Of a stretch of DNA of 64,000 bases, positions 7,932 through 16,880 are shown one piece after another. The DNA is from Seonamhaeicola aphaedonensis. GTDB lineage: Bacteria > Bacteroidota > Bacteroidia > Flavobacteriales > Flavobacteriaceae. The stretch is from positions 186,001 to 250,000 of the forward strand of contig NZ_QRDX01000004.1 in assembly GCF_003386195.1 (NCBI RefSeq). Reading direction: 5' to 3'. The notes under the pieces were generated by a model that was not told the origin of the DNA, did not search any database, and was given only the letters and a program-made list of their open reading frames with translations. Position numbers and translations under genes: made by a program. Position 1 is the stretch's first letter. Every line of letters starts with the position of its first letter.

Positions 7932-8756
7932 TTACGTTTGATATACTAATTCCTTCCGAATATTATTTACTGGAAAAATATAGAAGTAGCTTTTCTTGAT
8001 GAGGAACAACCAAAAGTGAATGACAAAAATGGGTAAAAACGTCTGATACCTATCCAAATAAGCATCATAAGTCTTATTATGGTAATTACATATTAAAAAG
8101 GGTGCCCGTGCATCATTCAAAAAGTAATGAGATATAAGAGAATCATCCACAGCATTAGATGCTAAAAAAGATGTGTAGATTACATCCCGTCCCGACTTGT
8201 TATACTCAAACAATTCCATAACAGACAACGGAATATTAGATCCTTTGGCATAGAATAGAATGGTTTTAGACACATCTATCAATATCCATTTATCAAACTC
8301 TTTAGAATAAAATTCGTTAAAAGCATGTCCACCAAAATCCGCACTAAATGGTAATGAGGTAATTCCCCATTCTCGTACTTCAATATCATTAACTACACAA
8401 AAATTATTAAATACTTGGGAAATGTCACTACAAACACCACCTTCGCCCGCTAACATTTTTTGCAAAGCTTTTTCTGAAGACAGACTCAGTCCAGATCCTC
8501 CTTTAATGTTAAGACGTAACCATTCAGCTATTTCCAAAACTTTCTCAAAGGTATTTAAATGCGACTTCTCTTTCAAGATAATAGAATTAACAATATGAAA
8601 ACTCTTAGGAATAAACTGCTTTTTATTAATAAGGTTGTAGGTCTGTGCCTTGATGTCTTCCTGAGAAGCATCTTTAGATAATAACTTGAACCTGGTGTAA
8701 TATAAATAGGGATGCCTTTTGATTAACCAAGTTATTTTCTTTCCTATTTTAAGCAT
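7932..8756 (-). CDS. Transglutaminase-like (papain-fold) protein
   Basis: This 274-residue protein carries a transglutaminase-like core with a plausible Cys-His-Asp triad: GGVCSDIS (Cys109), GGHAFNEF (His144) and WILIDVSKT (Asp161). No signal peptide is seen, and a hydrophobic stretch lies near the C-terminus (FVIHFWLFLIKK). Members of this fold can be proteases, transglutaminases or peptide-modifying enzymes, so the reaction is open. It sits between a GT4 gene and the polymerase gene of the polysaccharide locus. I chose ATG at 8756 (MLKIGKKITWLIK) over a TTG three codons upstream. Confidence 0.75.
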   Translation of the reverse strand: MLKIGKKITWLIKRHPYLYYTRFKLLSKDASQEDIKAQTYNLINKKQFIPKSFHIVNSIILKEKSHLNTFEKVLEIAEWLRLNIKGGSGLSLSSEKALQKMLAGEGGVCSDISQVFNNFCVVNDIEVREWGITSLPFSADFGGHAFNEFYSKEFDKWILIDVSKTILFYAKGSNIPLSVMELFEYNKSGRDVIYTSFLASNAVDDSLISHYFLNDARAPFLICNYHNKTYDAYLDRYQTFLPIFVIHFWLFLIKKSYFYIFPVNNIRKELVYQT

Positions 8757-8929
8757 TTGGAACAACGGGATATGTTATAAATGTAGGAAAATATTTTTAA
8801 ACGTTAGCCATTCTGTAGGCTTCTTAATTAAATCATAATCTAATAACGCGTTACAAACTAATAAATTAACTCCTTGCTAATTTTGATCAAATTCTGTCTA
8901 TTAGAGTAAATTTAACGATTGAAATGAGT

Positions 8930-9105
8930 GAAATTTGCCTGCTGGCAGGTATCGAGAATTAAAATTTTGTAAGAAAAAAAGTTCTCGATACGATTTTCTT
9001 GACTTCGACAAACTTAGTTTGCTACCTTCGTACAAAATATATTTTGTCCTTGGTAATGCTCAGTCTTACAGAAAATCACTCGAACTGACATTAATCTCGT
9101 TTGTT
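8930..9105. repeat. Composite palindromic repeat, TCTCGATAC family with inner AAAATATATTTT palindrome
   Basis: A CCTGC-GCAGG hairpin (8938-8949) is followed by TATCGAGAA ... TTCTCGATA (8950-8990). A composite element (9001-9105) then ends in CACTCGAACTGACATTAA and contains the palindrome ACAAAATATATTTTGT. The 9001-9105 part recurs in direct orientation at 15923-16027. The gap 8757-9131 shows nothing else. Confidence 0.75.
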
Positions 9106-9131
9106 TGTTTTAAAATACAATAGAGGTTAGA

Positions 9132-10544
9132 TCAGGTAGCAATTACAGGGTCTTCTAAAGCTTTCACTGCCTTCTTTTTCTTAGTAAGGGATTTTAAATA
9201 GACTCGTTCTGGCACTACATTTAACAAGGCAAAAGCATACAATAATGATGGCGCAGCAATCCGCATACCCGAATGATTAATGGTAGCAAACCAAAAGGCT
9301 AAAAAGGCATAAAAGTAATAATTTCGTTTATTGCCGGTTCTAAATCCAATAGGTTTAAAAATAAGTATTAAAATAATAACAATGCCTAAAACCCCATGTT
9401 CTGATAATAAGCGTCCTATCTCATTATGAGACGGCAACTCTGTTCCATAAGCTTCTACGCGCTTATCCTTAACGCGGCTTGCTCCTATGCCTAAAAAAGG
9501 ACTACTCAAAAACCCATCAATTTCTTCAATAAACAAGTCTAATCGTCCGGTAGTGATATCTTTCTTTTTTATACCTGCTGAAGTTTCATTGGCATATCGC
9601 CTATCTATAAGTCCTCTCGTTTGGTTGGAACTCACCACCCATGATATGCCACTGGTTAGTACTAACAAAACAAAAGAAACAATAATTTGATTTTTCATTC
9701 GGTTTGACGCATGATAAAAAAGTGTATATAAAAAAGCGCCTATCACAATAATGGCAGCAAAAACCCCACCCCTACTAAAAGTTACAATAGCTCTAAAGGT
9801 CATAGCTCCTAAAATAGCAACGTTCAGGACTTTTAAAAATAAGGTAGGCGATTTCATAAACAAACGCACCACAATGGCGAACATCCCTAATCCTAAGGCA
9901 GTTGACACCTGATTGGGTCCAAATCCCCCTGATAATGCCGCGTTAGAAACAGCACCAGATAATTTATCTTTAACACTGGGGTTGTATAAAAACAAGTAGG
10001 TGGTCATTGAAATAGCTGGAAGCGACAAATACATGATAATGTCCAATAATTGTTTATTAGTCACTTTCCTATCATAACAAAACAAAGCGGCTATTCCCAA
10101 ACATACAGGTCCACTCAATACAAATGCTATATTGGTTCTAAAGTTTACAAAATAGCTTAAGGTTCCAGAAGCTACTAAAATAGAAGGTATTAATAAAATC
10201 AAGTATATAAAATATGGGTATCCTTTTCCGCTTAAGCCTTTAAAAAACATCCCCAATACCATGAATAAGATTACTAGATATTTGGAGGCTTCATAAGCAA
10301 TCCCTCCATCGGTCATTCTAAAAAGCACCTCTGCTCCAGTAAAATAAGCGCAACCCAAAAACACGGCTTGTGTTTTTTTGTGTGATGGTTCTAAAACAAT
10401 TCGAATAATAAAATAGCCCATCACTAGTAAAAAATACAGCTTAGAAAATGGCTCTAGGAAATACAAAACTCCTCCTAATAGTATATGAAATATTACTTGA
10501 GGTATATAATAATCAGTAGATGGTTTTCTAACTCTAGGACTCAA
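9132..10544 (-). CDS. O-antigen polymerase/ligase family membrane protein (Wzy/WaaL-like)
   Basis: This 470-residue protein with about 11-12 hydrophobic helices belongs to the O-antigen polymerase/ligase superfamily. The conserved region TFSRGGVFAAIIVIGAF and, after a periplasmic loop, LPSHNEIGRLLSEHGVLG are typical of it. Such proteins polymerise repeat units or ligate glycans to lipid A or protein on the periplasmic face; the sequence does not separate these roles. The start is TTG 4 bp after the stop of the upstream GT4 gene, so the two genes are probably co-translated. No other polymerase candidate lies in the window. Confidence 0.85.
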   Translation of the reverse strand: MSPRVRKPSTDYYIPQVIFHILLGGVLYFLEPFSKLYFLLVMGYFIIRIVLEPSHKKTQAVFLGCAYFTGAEVLFRMTDGGIAYEASKYLVILFMVLGMFFKGLSGKGYPYFIYLILLIPSILVASGTLSYFVNFRTNIAFVLSGPVCLGIAALFCYDRKVTNKQLLDIIMYLSLPAISMTTYLFLYNPSVKDKLSGAVSNAALSGGFGPNQVSTALGLGMFAIVVRLFMKSPTLFLKVLNVAILGAMTFRAIVTFSRGGVFAAIIVIGAFLYTLFYHASNRMKNQIIVSFVLLVLTSGISWVVSSNQTRGLIDRRYANETSAGIKKKDITTGRLDLFIEEIDGFLSSPFLGIGASRVKDKRVEAYGTELPSHNEIGRLLSEHGVLGIVIILILIFKPIGFRTGNKRNYYFYAFLAFWFATINHSGMRIAAPSLLYAFALLNVVPERVYLKSLTKKKKAVKALEDPVIAT

Positions 10545-10548
10545 TCTA

Positions 10549-11679
10549 TTACAATTTTAAAATATCCAGATTTATTCTGCTATTATAATGAGAAAAGGTG
10601 AATTTTTCAACCACAGCATCAAAGCTTTCTAGCATCTTCCTGTAATTTTCTTCAGAAAGGTTAAACATCTTATCAATCATTGCCATTAGTGCGTCTTGGC
10701 TTACCTCATGAAGCAAAAACCCATGGTCATCCTGTTTAATATAATGTCCAATAGCCGAAATATTCGACACAATAGGAATACAGCCAAAATTCATGGCTTC
10801 GGCTATCACTTTGGGAAACCCCTCCGAAGCCTTTGTTGGCAATAAAAACACATCCGATTGTTTATAAATATCATACACTTTTGCTCGAGGTAAGGCTCCA
10901 TGAAAAACAATATCACATTCACTTTTGTTAGCCAAAGCTTTAAAATATGCTAATTCTTCCCCTGTGCCCACAAAATGAATGGTCCCAATACGTGACACCA
11001 AATTGGCATTCATGCCATCAAAGGTTTTTAAAATGGTTTCCACCCCTTTCTCCCGCTCTAAGCGCCCCACAAAACAGAAGGAAATTTTATCTCCCAAAAA
11101 CTTCTTTTGTCTAATTTGTCTTCCTAAAGCAATATCAACCTCGGTTAAACAAGGGTTTTCAAAACTCAAATGCTGTTTAGGTTGATGCTCCCAATACCCA
11201 TTCATGGTCACGGTTCTTTTTTGACATTTAAGCATCCAACGTTGTAATCTATAACCTAATGGTGGTTGTTTTTGATTCCAATTACCGGCATATTTAAACC
11301 AACCTGTTTTTTTTACAAATAAACTCAAATAAGGAATCAAAAACACACCGATCCCTGTTGGCGTTCTTAGTTGAAAACAATCTACCTCTTCTAAGGTTTT
11401 AGAAACTACCCTTATAGTTTTAGGAGATTGCCAAATGATTTTCAATTTATTATAAACACCTTTACCACCCACCGATGGTATGGGAATAAAATGAATCTTT
11501 TCAGACACATAAGGCAAGGCACTAGCAGGCGCATCCGTATCATATAACATAGCTATATGATATACTTCGTCAAAAATGTCCAACAAATGGTTTATTTCAC
11601 TTACCGTAGCACCCCATCCCACAAGTTGGTTATCCTTAGAAATATAATGCTCGGTATGAGATATTATGGCCAGTTTCAT
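10549..11679 (-). CDS. Glycosyltransferase family 4 (GT-B)
   Basis: This is a 376-residue GT-B enzyme. The C-terminal half has SFCFVGRLEREKGVETIL and SEGFPKVIAEAMNFGCIPIV, a clear E-x7-E nucleotide-sugar binding motif of GT4 retaining enzymes. The N-terminus starts MKLAIISHTEHYISKDNQLV from an ATG. It is followed within 5 bp by the polymerase gene. The upstream gap (11680-11845) separates it from the pseudogene of GIY-YIG unit 2. Confidence 0.9.
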   Translation of the reverse strand: MKLAIISHTEHYISKDNQLVGWGATVSEINHLLDIFDEVYHIAMLYDTDAPASALPYVSEKIHFIPIPSVGGKGVYNKLKIIWQSPKTIRVVSKTLEEVDCFQLRTPTGIGVFLIPYLSLFVKKTGWFKYAGNWNQKQPPLGYRLQRWMLKCQKRTVTMNGYWEHQPKQHLSFENPCLTEVDIALGRQIRQKKFLGDKISFCFVGRLEREKGVETILKTFDGMNANLVSRIGTIHFVGTGEELAYFKALANKSECDIVFHGALPRAKVYDIYKQSDVFLLPTKASEGFPKVIAEAMNFGCIPIVSNISAIGHYIKQDDHGFLLHEVSQDALMAMIDKMFNLSEENYRKMLESFDAVVEKFTFSHYNSRINLDILKL

Positions 11680-11769
11680 TGCTAAACAAAGGTGCTATTT
11701 TTATTTTAACTTAAAAAGTGTTTTTAGTATTTATCATTCAGTTGCATGTCATTCAGAGTATAGTGAATA

Positions 11770-11844
11770 GGAAATTAAGAAGATGCTGAAACATGTTGAG
11801 CACGACATGTGAGTGAGGTGAAAATATCGATACTTATATTGATT
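11770..11844. repeat. Degenerate member of the CTGAAAC-GTTCAG palindrome family
   Basis: A decayed AGATGCTGAAACATGTTGAG arm is followed by CACGACATGTGAG in the gap between a GT4 gene and the GIY-YIG pseudogene. The arms no longer pair fully. Confidence 0.45.
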
Positions 11845-11845
11845 G

Positions 11846-12167
11846 TCACCCTGAACTCGTTTCAGGGTCTAATGGTATCCATAGATTATCCCAATTAGGG
11901 TTTATACTTTCAATTAAGTTGATTTTCCATTGTCTATGCCAATTCTTCAATTGCTTTTCCCGTTTTATGGCATCATCAATAAATTGAAACTCTTCATAAT
12001 ACACAAGCATTTTTAATTTATATTTACTTGAAAAAAGAACTTCCTTTAGCCTCAACATGCCTTTCCATTCTATCATCAATCCCTCCTGTTACACCAATGT
12101 ACAAAACACCTTTTGGTTTATTGGTAATTATATAGACCCAATAGTTGTGATAAGCTCGTTTTGGCAT
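11846..12167 (-). pseudogene. Frameshifted GIY-YIG nuclease gene (unit 2)
   Basis: The 5' part (ATG at 12167) reads MPKRAYHNYWVYIITNKPKG and then VLYIGVTGGIDDRMERHVEAKG. The 3' part, in another frame, reads SSKYKLKMLVYYEEFQF and DDAIKREKQLKNWHRQWKIN. The frames join at a run of six A (12031-12036); removing one base restores a continuous GIY-YIG protein of about 105 residues. The last eight or so codons (LDPETSSG) are encoded by the left flanking palindrome. Both flanks are the CTGAAAC-GTTCAG family in inverted orientation. A sequencing error in the homopolymer is an alternative explanation. Confidence 0.75.
11847..11876. repeat. CTGAA family palindrome inside the 3' end of GIY-YIG unit 2
   Basis: A TGTCACCCTGAAC arm pairs with GTTTCAGGGTCT across a short loop. 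It is the inverted partner of the copy at 12199-12232. Confidence 0.7.
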
Positions 12168-12780
12168 GTAAGTAAATTTGCTTAAATAAATATACTGAAA
12201 TTAAGAAGATGCTGAAACAAGTTCAGCATGACAAAAACCATGTTCATTCAGAACGAGCACAGCAAAGTGAAGAATCTCTTTTAAAACCTTAAAAAAGCCT
12301 CTTAATAAAAGTATTGGAAATTAAGAAGATACTGAAACAAGTTCGGCATGACAAAAACCATGTTCATTCAAAACCTTTCTATTCTGTTAAGGACAGGCTA
12401 TCATTATATAACAATTCTCCAACATTAGCATTAATATTTTGACATGCCTTTAACAGCAACTAGACTGGGCTTAGATAGGGCTTAGATAGGGAGGAGCTAT
12501 TAAATAGTTTGCTTTTAAAGTAAAGAAATTGTTACGTCATCCCGATATCTATCGGGACTCTTCACAATGACGTATATTTGCTTTGAGCCATCATTCTGAG
12601 TGAGGTACGAACGTAAGAATCTGTTGAATGAATTGACCAATCTTATTTAACTTGTGCCATTAAACAAAAGATTGTTAATTCACTTCGTTTCTCACAATGA
12701 CGGTATGTTTACCCTGCGCCGTCATTCTGAGTGAGGCACGAGCGTAAGAATCTTTTTAAAAACTCGTCTAAATTTTATTT
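12168..12780. repeat. Repeat-filled gap between two GIY-YIG pseudogenes
   Basis: There is no gene here. Bases 12196-12253 and 12315-12373 are two direct copies of a 58-bp segment carrying AGATGCTGAAACAAGTTCAG then CATGACA. Bases 12471-12491 hold two copies of a GGGCTTAGATA unit. Bases 12534-12573 hold a CCCGATA-TATCGGG hairpin ending in CAATGACG. Bases 12585-12630 and 12668-12757 are AGATT...TTACG family elements. The 12668-12757 element is a head-to-head pair: AAGATTGTTAA...CTCACAATGACGG, then CGTCATTCTGAGTGAGG...TAAGAATCTT. Confidence 0.75.
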
Positions 12781-13079
12781 ATGGAACAATCATACGTTTA
12801 CATTATCACGAATAAAACAATACTGTTTTGTATACTGGAGTTACAAGTAATTTGACAAAACGTATGTATCAACATAAGTCCAAAACTTTTAAAGGTTTTG
12901 CGGCCAAATACAACTGCGAAAAATTAGTCTATTTTGAAGCTTTTGACTCCATTAATAGTGCTATTGAAAGAGAAAAACAGATTAAAAACTATAAACGTTA
13001 TAAAAAGATTTACTTGATTGAGAAAGAAAATCCAAACTGGATAGACATGTCTGATGGATGGCTATTTTATTTTGATTAG
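12781..13079 (+). pseudogene. Frameshifted GIY-YIG nuclease gene (unit 3)
   Basis: From the ATG at 12781 the frame reads MEQSYVYIITNK and then goes wrong. In the next frame NTVLYTGVTSNLTKRMYQHK continues through FAAKYNCEKLVYFEAFDS and AIEREKQIKNYKRYKK to a stop at 13079. One extra base in the A-run at 12814-12817 would join the two into a normal GIY-YIG protein of about 99 residues. It is flanked by direct copies of a 90-bp head-to-head palindrome pair (12668-12757 and 13088-13180). A homopolymer sequencing error would also explain it. Confidence 0.75.
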
Positions 13080-13087
13080 TTTTTAAA

Positions 13088-13180
13088 AGAAAAGATTGCT
13101 ACGTCACTGCGTTCCTCACAATGACGGTTTGTTTACCCTGCGCTGTTATTCTGAACGAGGTACAAGCATAAGAATCTTTT
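13088..13180. repeat. Head-to-head palindrome pair, right flank of GIY-YIG unit 3
   Basis: AAAGATTGCTACGTCA ... CTCACAATGACGG is followed by a spacer and GTTATTCTGAACGAGG ... AAGAATCTTTT. It is a direct copy of 12668-12757, with the same spacer phrase GTTTACCCTGCGC. The two halves are diverged inverted copies of one family, so the whole can fold into a roughly 90-bp hairpin. Confidence 0.8.
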
Positions 13181-13182
13181 CC

Positions 13183-14301
13183 CTAATAATCCTCCTCAAT
13201 AACGTCCACGTATCGCTTTATAATCTCCTCCCATCGATGTTTATCTGCCCAAATAGATGCTTGTTTTGAAAACTCAGCTTTATGATTCAAAATGGTTTCT
13301 ATAGCACTCAAAAAAGTACTGGTATCATTCCCTCTAATAAGTATACCCGACTTTCCATCAAGTATCGCATCTTCAATACCACTACCTGTAGCACCTATGG
13401 CGGGAATACCTAAAGTATTAGCTTCCAAGATGGCAATACCAAACCCTTCCACATCCCCTGTTTTAGATTCAGAACTGAGCATCACAAAAATATCTGAGGC
13501 CTTAAGCAGAGCTTTTAATCGATCATGGGACACGGCACCATGAAAAGTCACATGGTCTTCAACACCCAGTTTTTGAACGTCTTGTAAACAAGCATCCAAA
13601 TCGTTAGCCAAGCCCAAACAATGATAATGTAATTCTGGATACTGCGTCAATAATCTGGGCAAATGGCGGATTACTTGCCACTGACCCTTTCGTTCTGAAA
13701 CACGCCCCACCGTAATAAGTTTGGGAGCGCCTTTTAAAGGCATACTTTCTATGGCCGACAAATCAAGCCATTTTGCTGTATCAATTCCATTCGGAATAAC
13801 CGTCATATGCTTTAAAAGAAGATTTGACACTAATTGTTTTGTAAAGTTCGAAACAGCAATAACCCTGTCAAACCGCTTTAGCGATTCAGAGGTAACCCAA
13901 TTAAAAAAAGCATTTTTTAAATTAACCTCCGTGCCATGTATAACCGCCAAACACTTCTTACTTTCAAACAACCACAACAGTCCAACGCTCCACAGGGAAA
14001 ACTTCCCTGAAGCAATGATAACCTCATGTTGTTTGGCTTGCTGCCATAAAAACCACAAACGCTTTACATACATAAATAAACGCGGATTCGTAACAGGAAT
14101 ACGAACCACCTGAAAAGCAAGATTGTCATCAAAAGCTGCCTCTTCCAATCCTGTTTTCGACCTACAATCGCTTATAACAGTGACTTTATAACCATTCAAG
14201 TGCAAGTGCAACGCCAAATGATGGGCATGATTCCCTATACCACCGGGTTGAGGTGGAAATTCAGACGTAACTATAAGGATCTGTTCTTTGTTAGAGTGCA
14301 T
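13183..14301 (-). CDS. Glycosyltransferase family 4 (GT-B)
   Basis: This 372-residue enzyme has the full GT4 layout. The N-terminus contains VTSEFPPQPGGIGNHAHHLA, the glycine-rich acceptor-side loop. Residues after 185 show APKLITVGRVSERKGQWQVI, and GFGIAILEANTLGIPAIG gives the E-x7-E type motif. It is PimB/WcaL-like in form; the sugar donor is unknown. It overlaps the preceding GT2 gene by 11 bp, which indicates translational coupling. The stop lies 3 bp from the repeat at 13088-13180. Confidence 0.92.
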   Translation of the reverse strand: MHSNKEQILIVTSEFPPQPGGIGNHAHHLALHLHLNGYKVTVISDCRSKTGLEEAAFDDNLAFQVVRIPVTNPRLFMYVKRLWFLWQQAKQHEVIIASGKFSLWSVGLLWLFESKKCLAVIHGTEVNLKNAFFNWVTSESLKRFDRVIAVSNFTKQLVSNLLLKHMTVIPNGIDTAKWLDLSAIESMPLKGAPKLITVGRVSERKGQWQVIRHLPRLLTQYPELHYHCLGLANDLDACLQDVQKLGVEDHVTFHGAVSHDRLKALLKASDIFVMLSSESKTGDVEGFGIAILEANTLGIPAIGATGSGIEDAILDGKSGILIRGNDTSTFLSAIETILNHKAEFSKQASIWADKHRWEEIIKRYVDVIEEDY

Positions 14302-15628
14302 CCAACGTATCTATTAAAGGGCCTTGTTTTATTTTAATACTCGATAATCTCCAGGATTTACACACCTGAAATACAACCAATGGTAGTATCAATATACAAA
14401 CAAACACCCCCAGTATCAACATCCCTTTATTTTTCTTAAATCGGTAGGGCATTATAGAAATAGGCACCAATCGTAACAACGCTAATCGGGCTCTGGTATT
14501 TCCAAAATAGCTTCTAAAAAAATAGAGTACACTGGGTATGGGTTTTGGTTGAAATACATGATTTGTTCTAAAAGCATCCCAACTCCCCATAGTTCTTAGG
14601 CCTCCTGTACCCACCTTTAAATGTAAGCGTTTGGCTTGGGGATTGGAGATATTTTTAAAACCATTAAGATAAGCCCGCATCCCAAACTCGCCATCGCCCA
14701 TGCGTTGTTTTTCAAACTGCCGGTCGAACAACCCTGTTTCCTTAAAAACCGCCTTCTTGATCATCACATTACCGGTATCCAACTGATCACTAAGCCTAAA
14801 AAACGAATAATGTTCCGGTACCTTATCCCCTACTTTGGAAATGGAAACACCCGAAGATACATCCGCATTAAAAAAATCCAAGCACTTTAAATGCTTTTGT
14901 ATCCAATCCGGTGCTACCCGACTATCATCATCAAAAAAAAGTAAATAGTCTCCCTTGCTATGTTTTATGGCCCAATTACGGGCTTGCCATAAGGCAGTTT
15001 CCCGTTGTTGCTGTACTTTTAAGTTAAGATGAAAGTCTTTATAAAACCTTTCTTGAAACGGTTGGGACTGATCTACCACAAGTACTTCAAAATTATTATA
15101 ATCTTGCACCTCCAGATCCTTAAGCACATCCTTTAAATACGCATACCTGTTAAGGGTTGGAATAATGACACTAACCATGGGTTTTTCTTCAATAAGTGGC
15201 GCCTTGTTATACTCCCAATCTTTGTATTTCATGGGAGTTTTTAAAATTGGCACACGTTTGATATGTTTGGTGCTGTACCAAGACTTAAACTCTTTAAAAG
15301 GGTTATAAAAACTAAGCACCCGAATCACCAAAACATAAAACACCCATGTTGGATTAAAATATTTTCTAATAAATCGGTACTCATCCATTAGAGGCAAAGT
15401 TTCAATGGTTTCTATAGTTTTAGCATGTCCTATATAGCCTTTATGAATGAGTTGCCACGACGCATCATATTGTTTTGCTAGGTCATTGGTATACCTATTG
15501 TCAAACGTAACCGCTTTTAAAACATCCTCCGATAGACTATTGACATCAGGAAATATAGAGGTTCCATTATTTTTTAAAACCGTAAAATAATGAGTGGGCT
15601 GCAAATATTTTAAAAACTGAAATAACAT
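14291..15628 (-). CDS. Glycosyltransferase family 2 with N-terminal extension
   Basis: This is a 445-residue protein. The GT-A catalytic domain starts near residue 145 (PMVSVIIPTLNRYAYLKDVL) and contains FEVLVVDQSQP and LLFFDDDSRVAPDW, the metal-binding acidic motif. About 140 residues of unknown role precede it, and one C-terminal membrane helix is visible (ILGVFVCILILPLVVFQVC). It is coupled to the following GT4 gene. The family is inverting and uses nucleotide-sugar donors; the linkage is not predictable. Confidence 0.88.
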   Translation of the reverse strand: MLFQFLKYLQPTHYFTVLKNNGTSIFPDVNSLSEDVLKAVTFDNRYTNDLAKQYDASWQLIHKGYIGHAKTIETIETLPLMDEYRFIRKYFNPTWVFYVLVIRVLSFYNPFKEFKSWYSTKHIKRVPILKTPMKYKDWEYNKAPLIEEKPMVSVIIPTLNRYAYLKDVLKDLEVQDYNNFEVLVVDQSQPFQERFYKDFHLNLKVQQQRETALWQARNWAIKHSKGDYLLFFDDDSRVAPDWIQKHLKCLDFFNADVSSGVSISKVGDKVPEHYSFFRLSDQLDTGNVMIKKAVFKETGLFDRQFEKQRMGDGEFGMRAYLNGFKNISNPQAKRLHLKVGTGGLRTMGSWDAFRTNHVFQPKPIPSVLYFFRSYFGNTRARLALLRLVPISIMPYRFKKNKGMLILGVFVCILILPLVVFQVCKSWRLSSIKIKQGPLIDTLDAL

Positions 15629-15699
15629 AAATAATTATTAACTCTTGTTTGTTATATTACTTAAAAAAGTCTGATTGTCCGTTTGTATCATAATGTTGA

Positions 15700-16027
15700 G
15701 ATGTCATACTGAACTCGTTTCAGCATCTTAAAACGACTGTAAATATTGATGTTTTATATTGAGAACCTGAAACAACACTTCGACTGCGCTCAGTGTGACA
15801 GTTCAGGTTGACAATGAACTTTTATGACTAATTATTGACATTCAAAAAAAATGTTGTCATTTAAAATAACCGAACAGCAAACATAATTCATCTATTTTGG
15901 GTTTTTATCATATTAGGTTACACTTCGACAAACTTTATTTGCTACCTCCGCATAAAATATAATTTGTTCTTGGTAATGCTTAGTCTGACAGAAAATCACT
16001 CGAACTGACATTAATTTTGTTTGTTTC
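15700..16027. repeat. Palindromic repeat cluster with nested palindromes
   Basis: The gap 15629-16064 has no gene. Bases 15702-15732 are the CTGAAC-GTTTCAG family (TGTCATACTGAACTCG then TTTCAGCATCT). Bases 15763-15803 have outer arms AACCTGAA and TTCAGGTT that enclose a second palindrome, ACACTTCGACTGCG then CTCAGTGTGACA. Bases 15923-16027 are a direct copy, with point differences, of the composite element at 9001-9105. Confidence 0.8.
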
Positions 16028-16064
16028 AAAATGCTCAACAGGTTACAATTTTTATCAAATTATT

Positions 16065-16880
16065 CTAATTTGGAACACAAAAAATGTTTGGGGGTAACAC
16101 AGATCCACTAACATATACCTTTAAAGCCATATCCAACACCTTATAGTTCTTCTCTTTAAAGAAATTAATTATTTCTAAGTTATTATTGGTTTCCACGATA
16201 AATATAGGTTTGAAAGCTTCTATGGTTTTAATGCTCCCTTTTAAAATATCCAGTTCAATACCATCTACGTCAATTTTAATAAGATCACATCTATTCATGT
16301 TATTCGTGTCCATATAGGTATCAATAGTAACCATTGGGCTACTCACTGAATCTATTGCGACTTCAGACATTAAAACATTGGAAGTGGTATTATTTAAAAA
16401 AAGTTTAACCATTTTGTTCTCAAATCCTACCGCTGAATGTTCCAACATGATAGTAGTTCCCAAATTATTCTTAACTATGGACTTTGCAAACGACTCAAAC
16501 ACATAACGATTGGGTTCAAAGGCAACAACCCTTCCGTTTTCCTTACAAATAGTTTGAGCCCAAACCAAACTTAAAAATCCAAAGTTAGCTCCAATATCAA
16601 GTACCGTCAAGTCTTGTCTGTCTGTTTTATGCAAATTACAAAGCTTGATAGAATTATTTAACAAGGTAGTTTCTACGCCTTGTTTTTGAGCTTTTGAAGC
16701 CTCTTTTATTGGTGCAATAAAGCTGAACTTAACAACATATTGCTGATAATTACGATTAATTTCTGCTCTTAACAACTTAAAATTTACACTTTCAAACAAG
16801 CGCTTTAATAGCATTGATTTACGCATAAACTGCTTCACAGAAAAGGGAACAGCATTGTATATTTTAATCAGTGTGTTCAC
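16065..16880 (-). CDS. FkbM family SAM-dependent methyltransferase
   Basis: This 271-residue enzyme has the SAM-binding motif LTVLDIGANFGFLSLVWAQ (residues 91-109) and the FkbM signature IKIDVDGIELDILKG with FIVETN. FkbM proteins O-methylate sugars or polyketides, so I infer methylation of a glycan residue. The start is GTG at 16880, 17 bp inside the upstream GT4 gene, so the two are coupled. Confidence 0.9.
   Translation of the reverse strand: MNTLIKIYNAVPFSVKQFMRKSMLLKRLFESVNFKLLRAEINRNYQQYVVKFSFIAPIKEASKAQKQGVETTLLNNSIKLCNLHKTDRQDLTVLDIGANFGFLSLVWAQTICKENGRVVAFEPNRYVFESFAKSIVKNNLGTTIMLEHSAVGFENKMVKLFLNNTTSNVLMSEVAIDSVSSPMVTIDTYMDTNNMNRCDLIKIDVDGIELDILKGSIKTIEAFKPIFIVETNNNLEIINFFKEKNYKVLDMALKVYVSGSVLPPNIFCVPN

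Noticed and set aside
8935-9123. Plus-strand open frame of 62 codons
   Set aside because: It is read from the composite repeat at 8930-9105; the same repeat at 15.9 kb has a broken frame.
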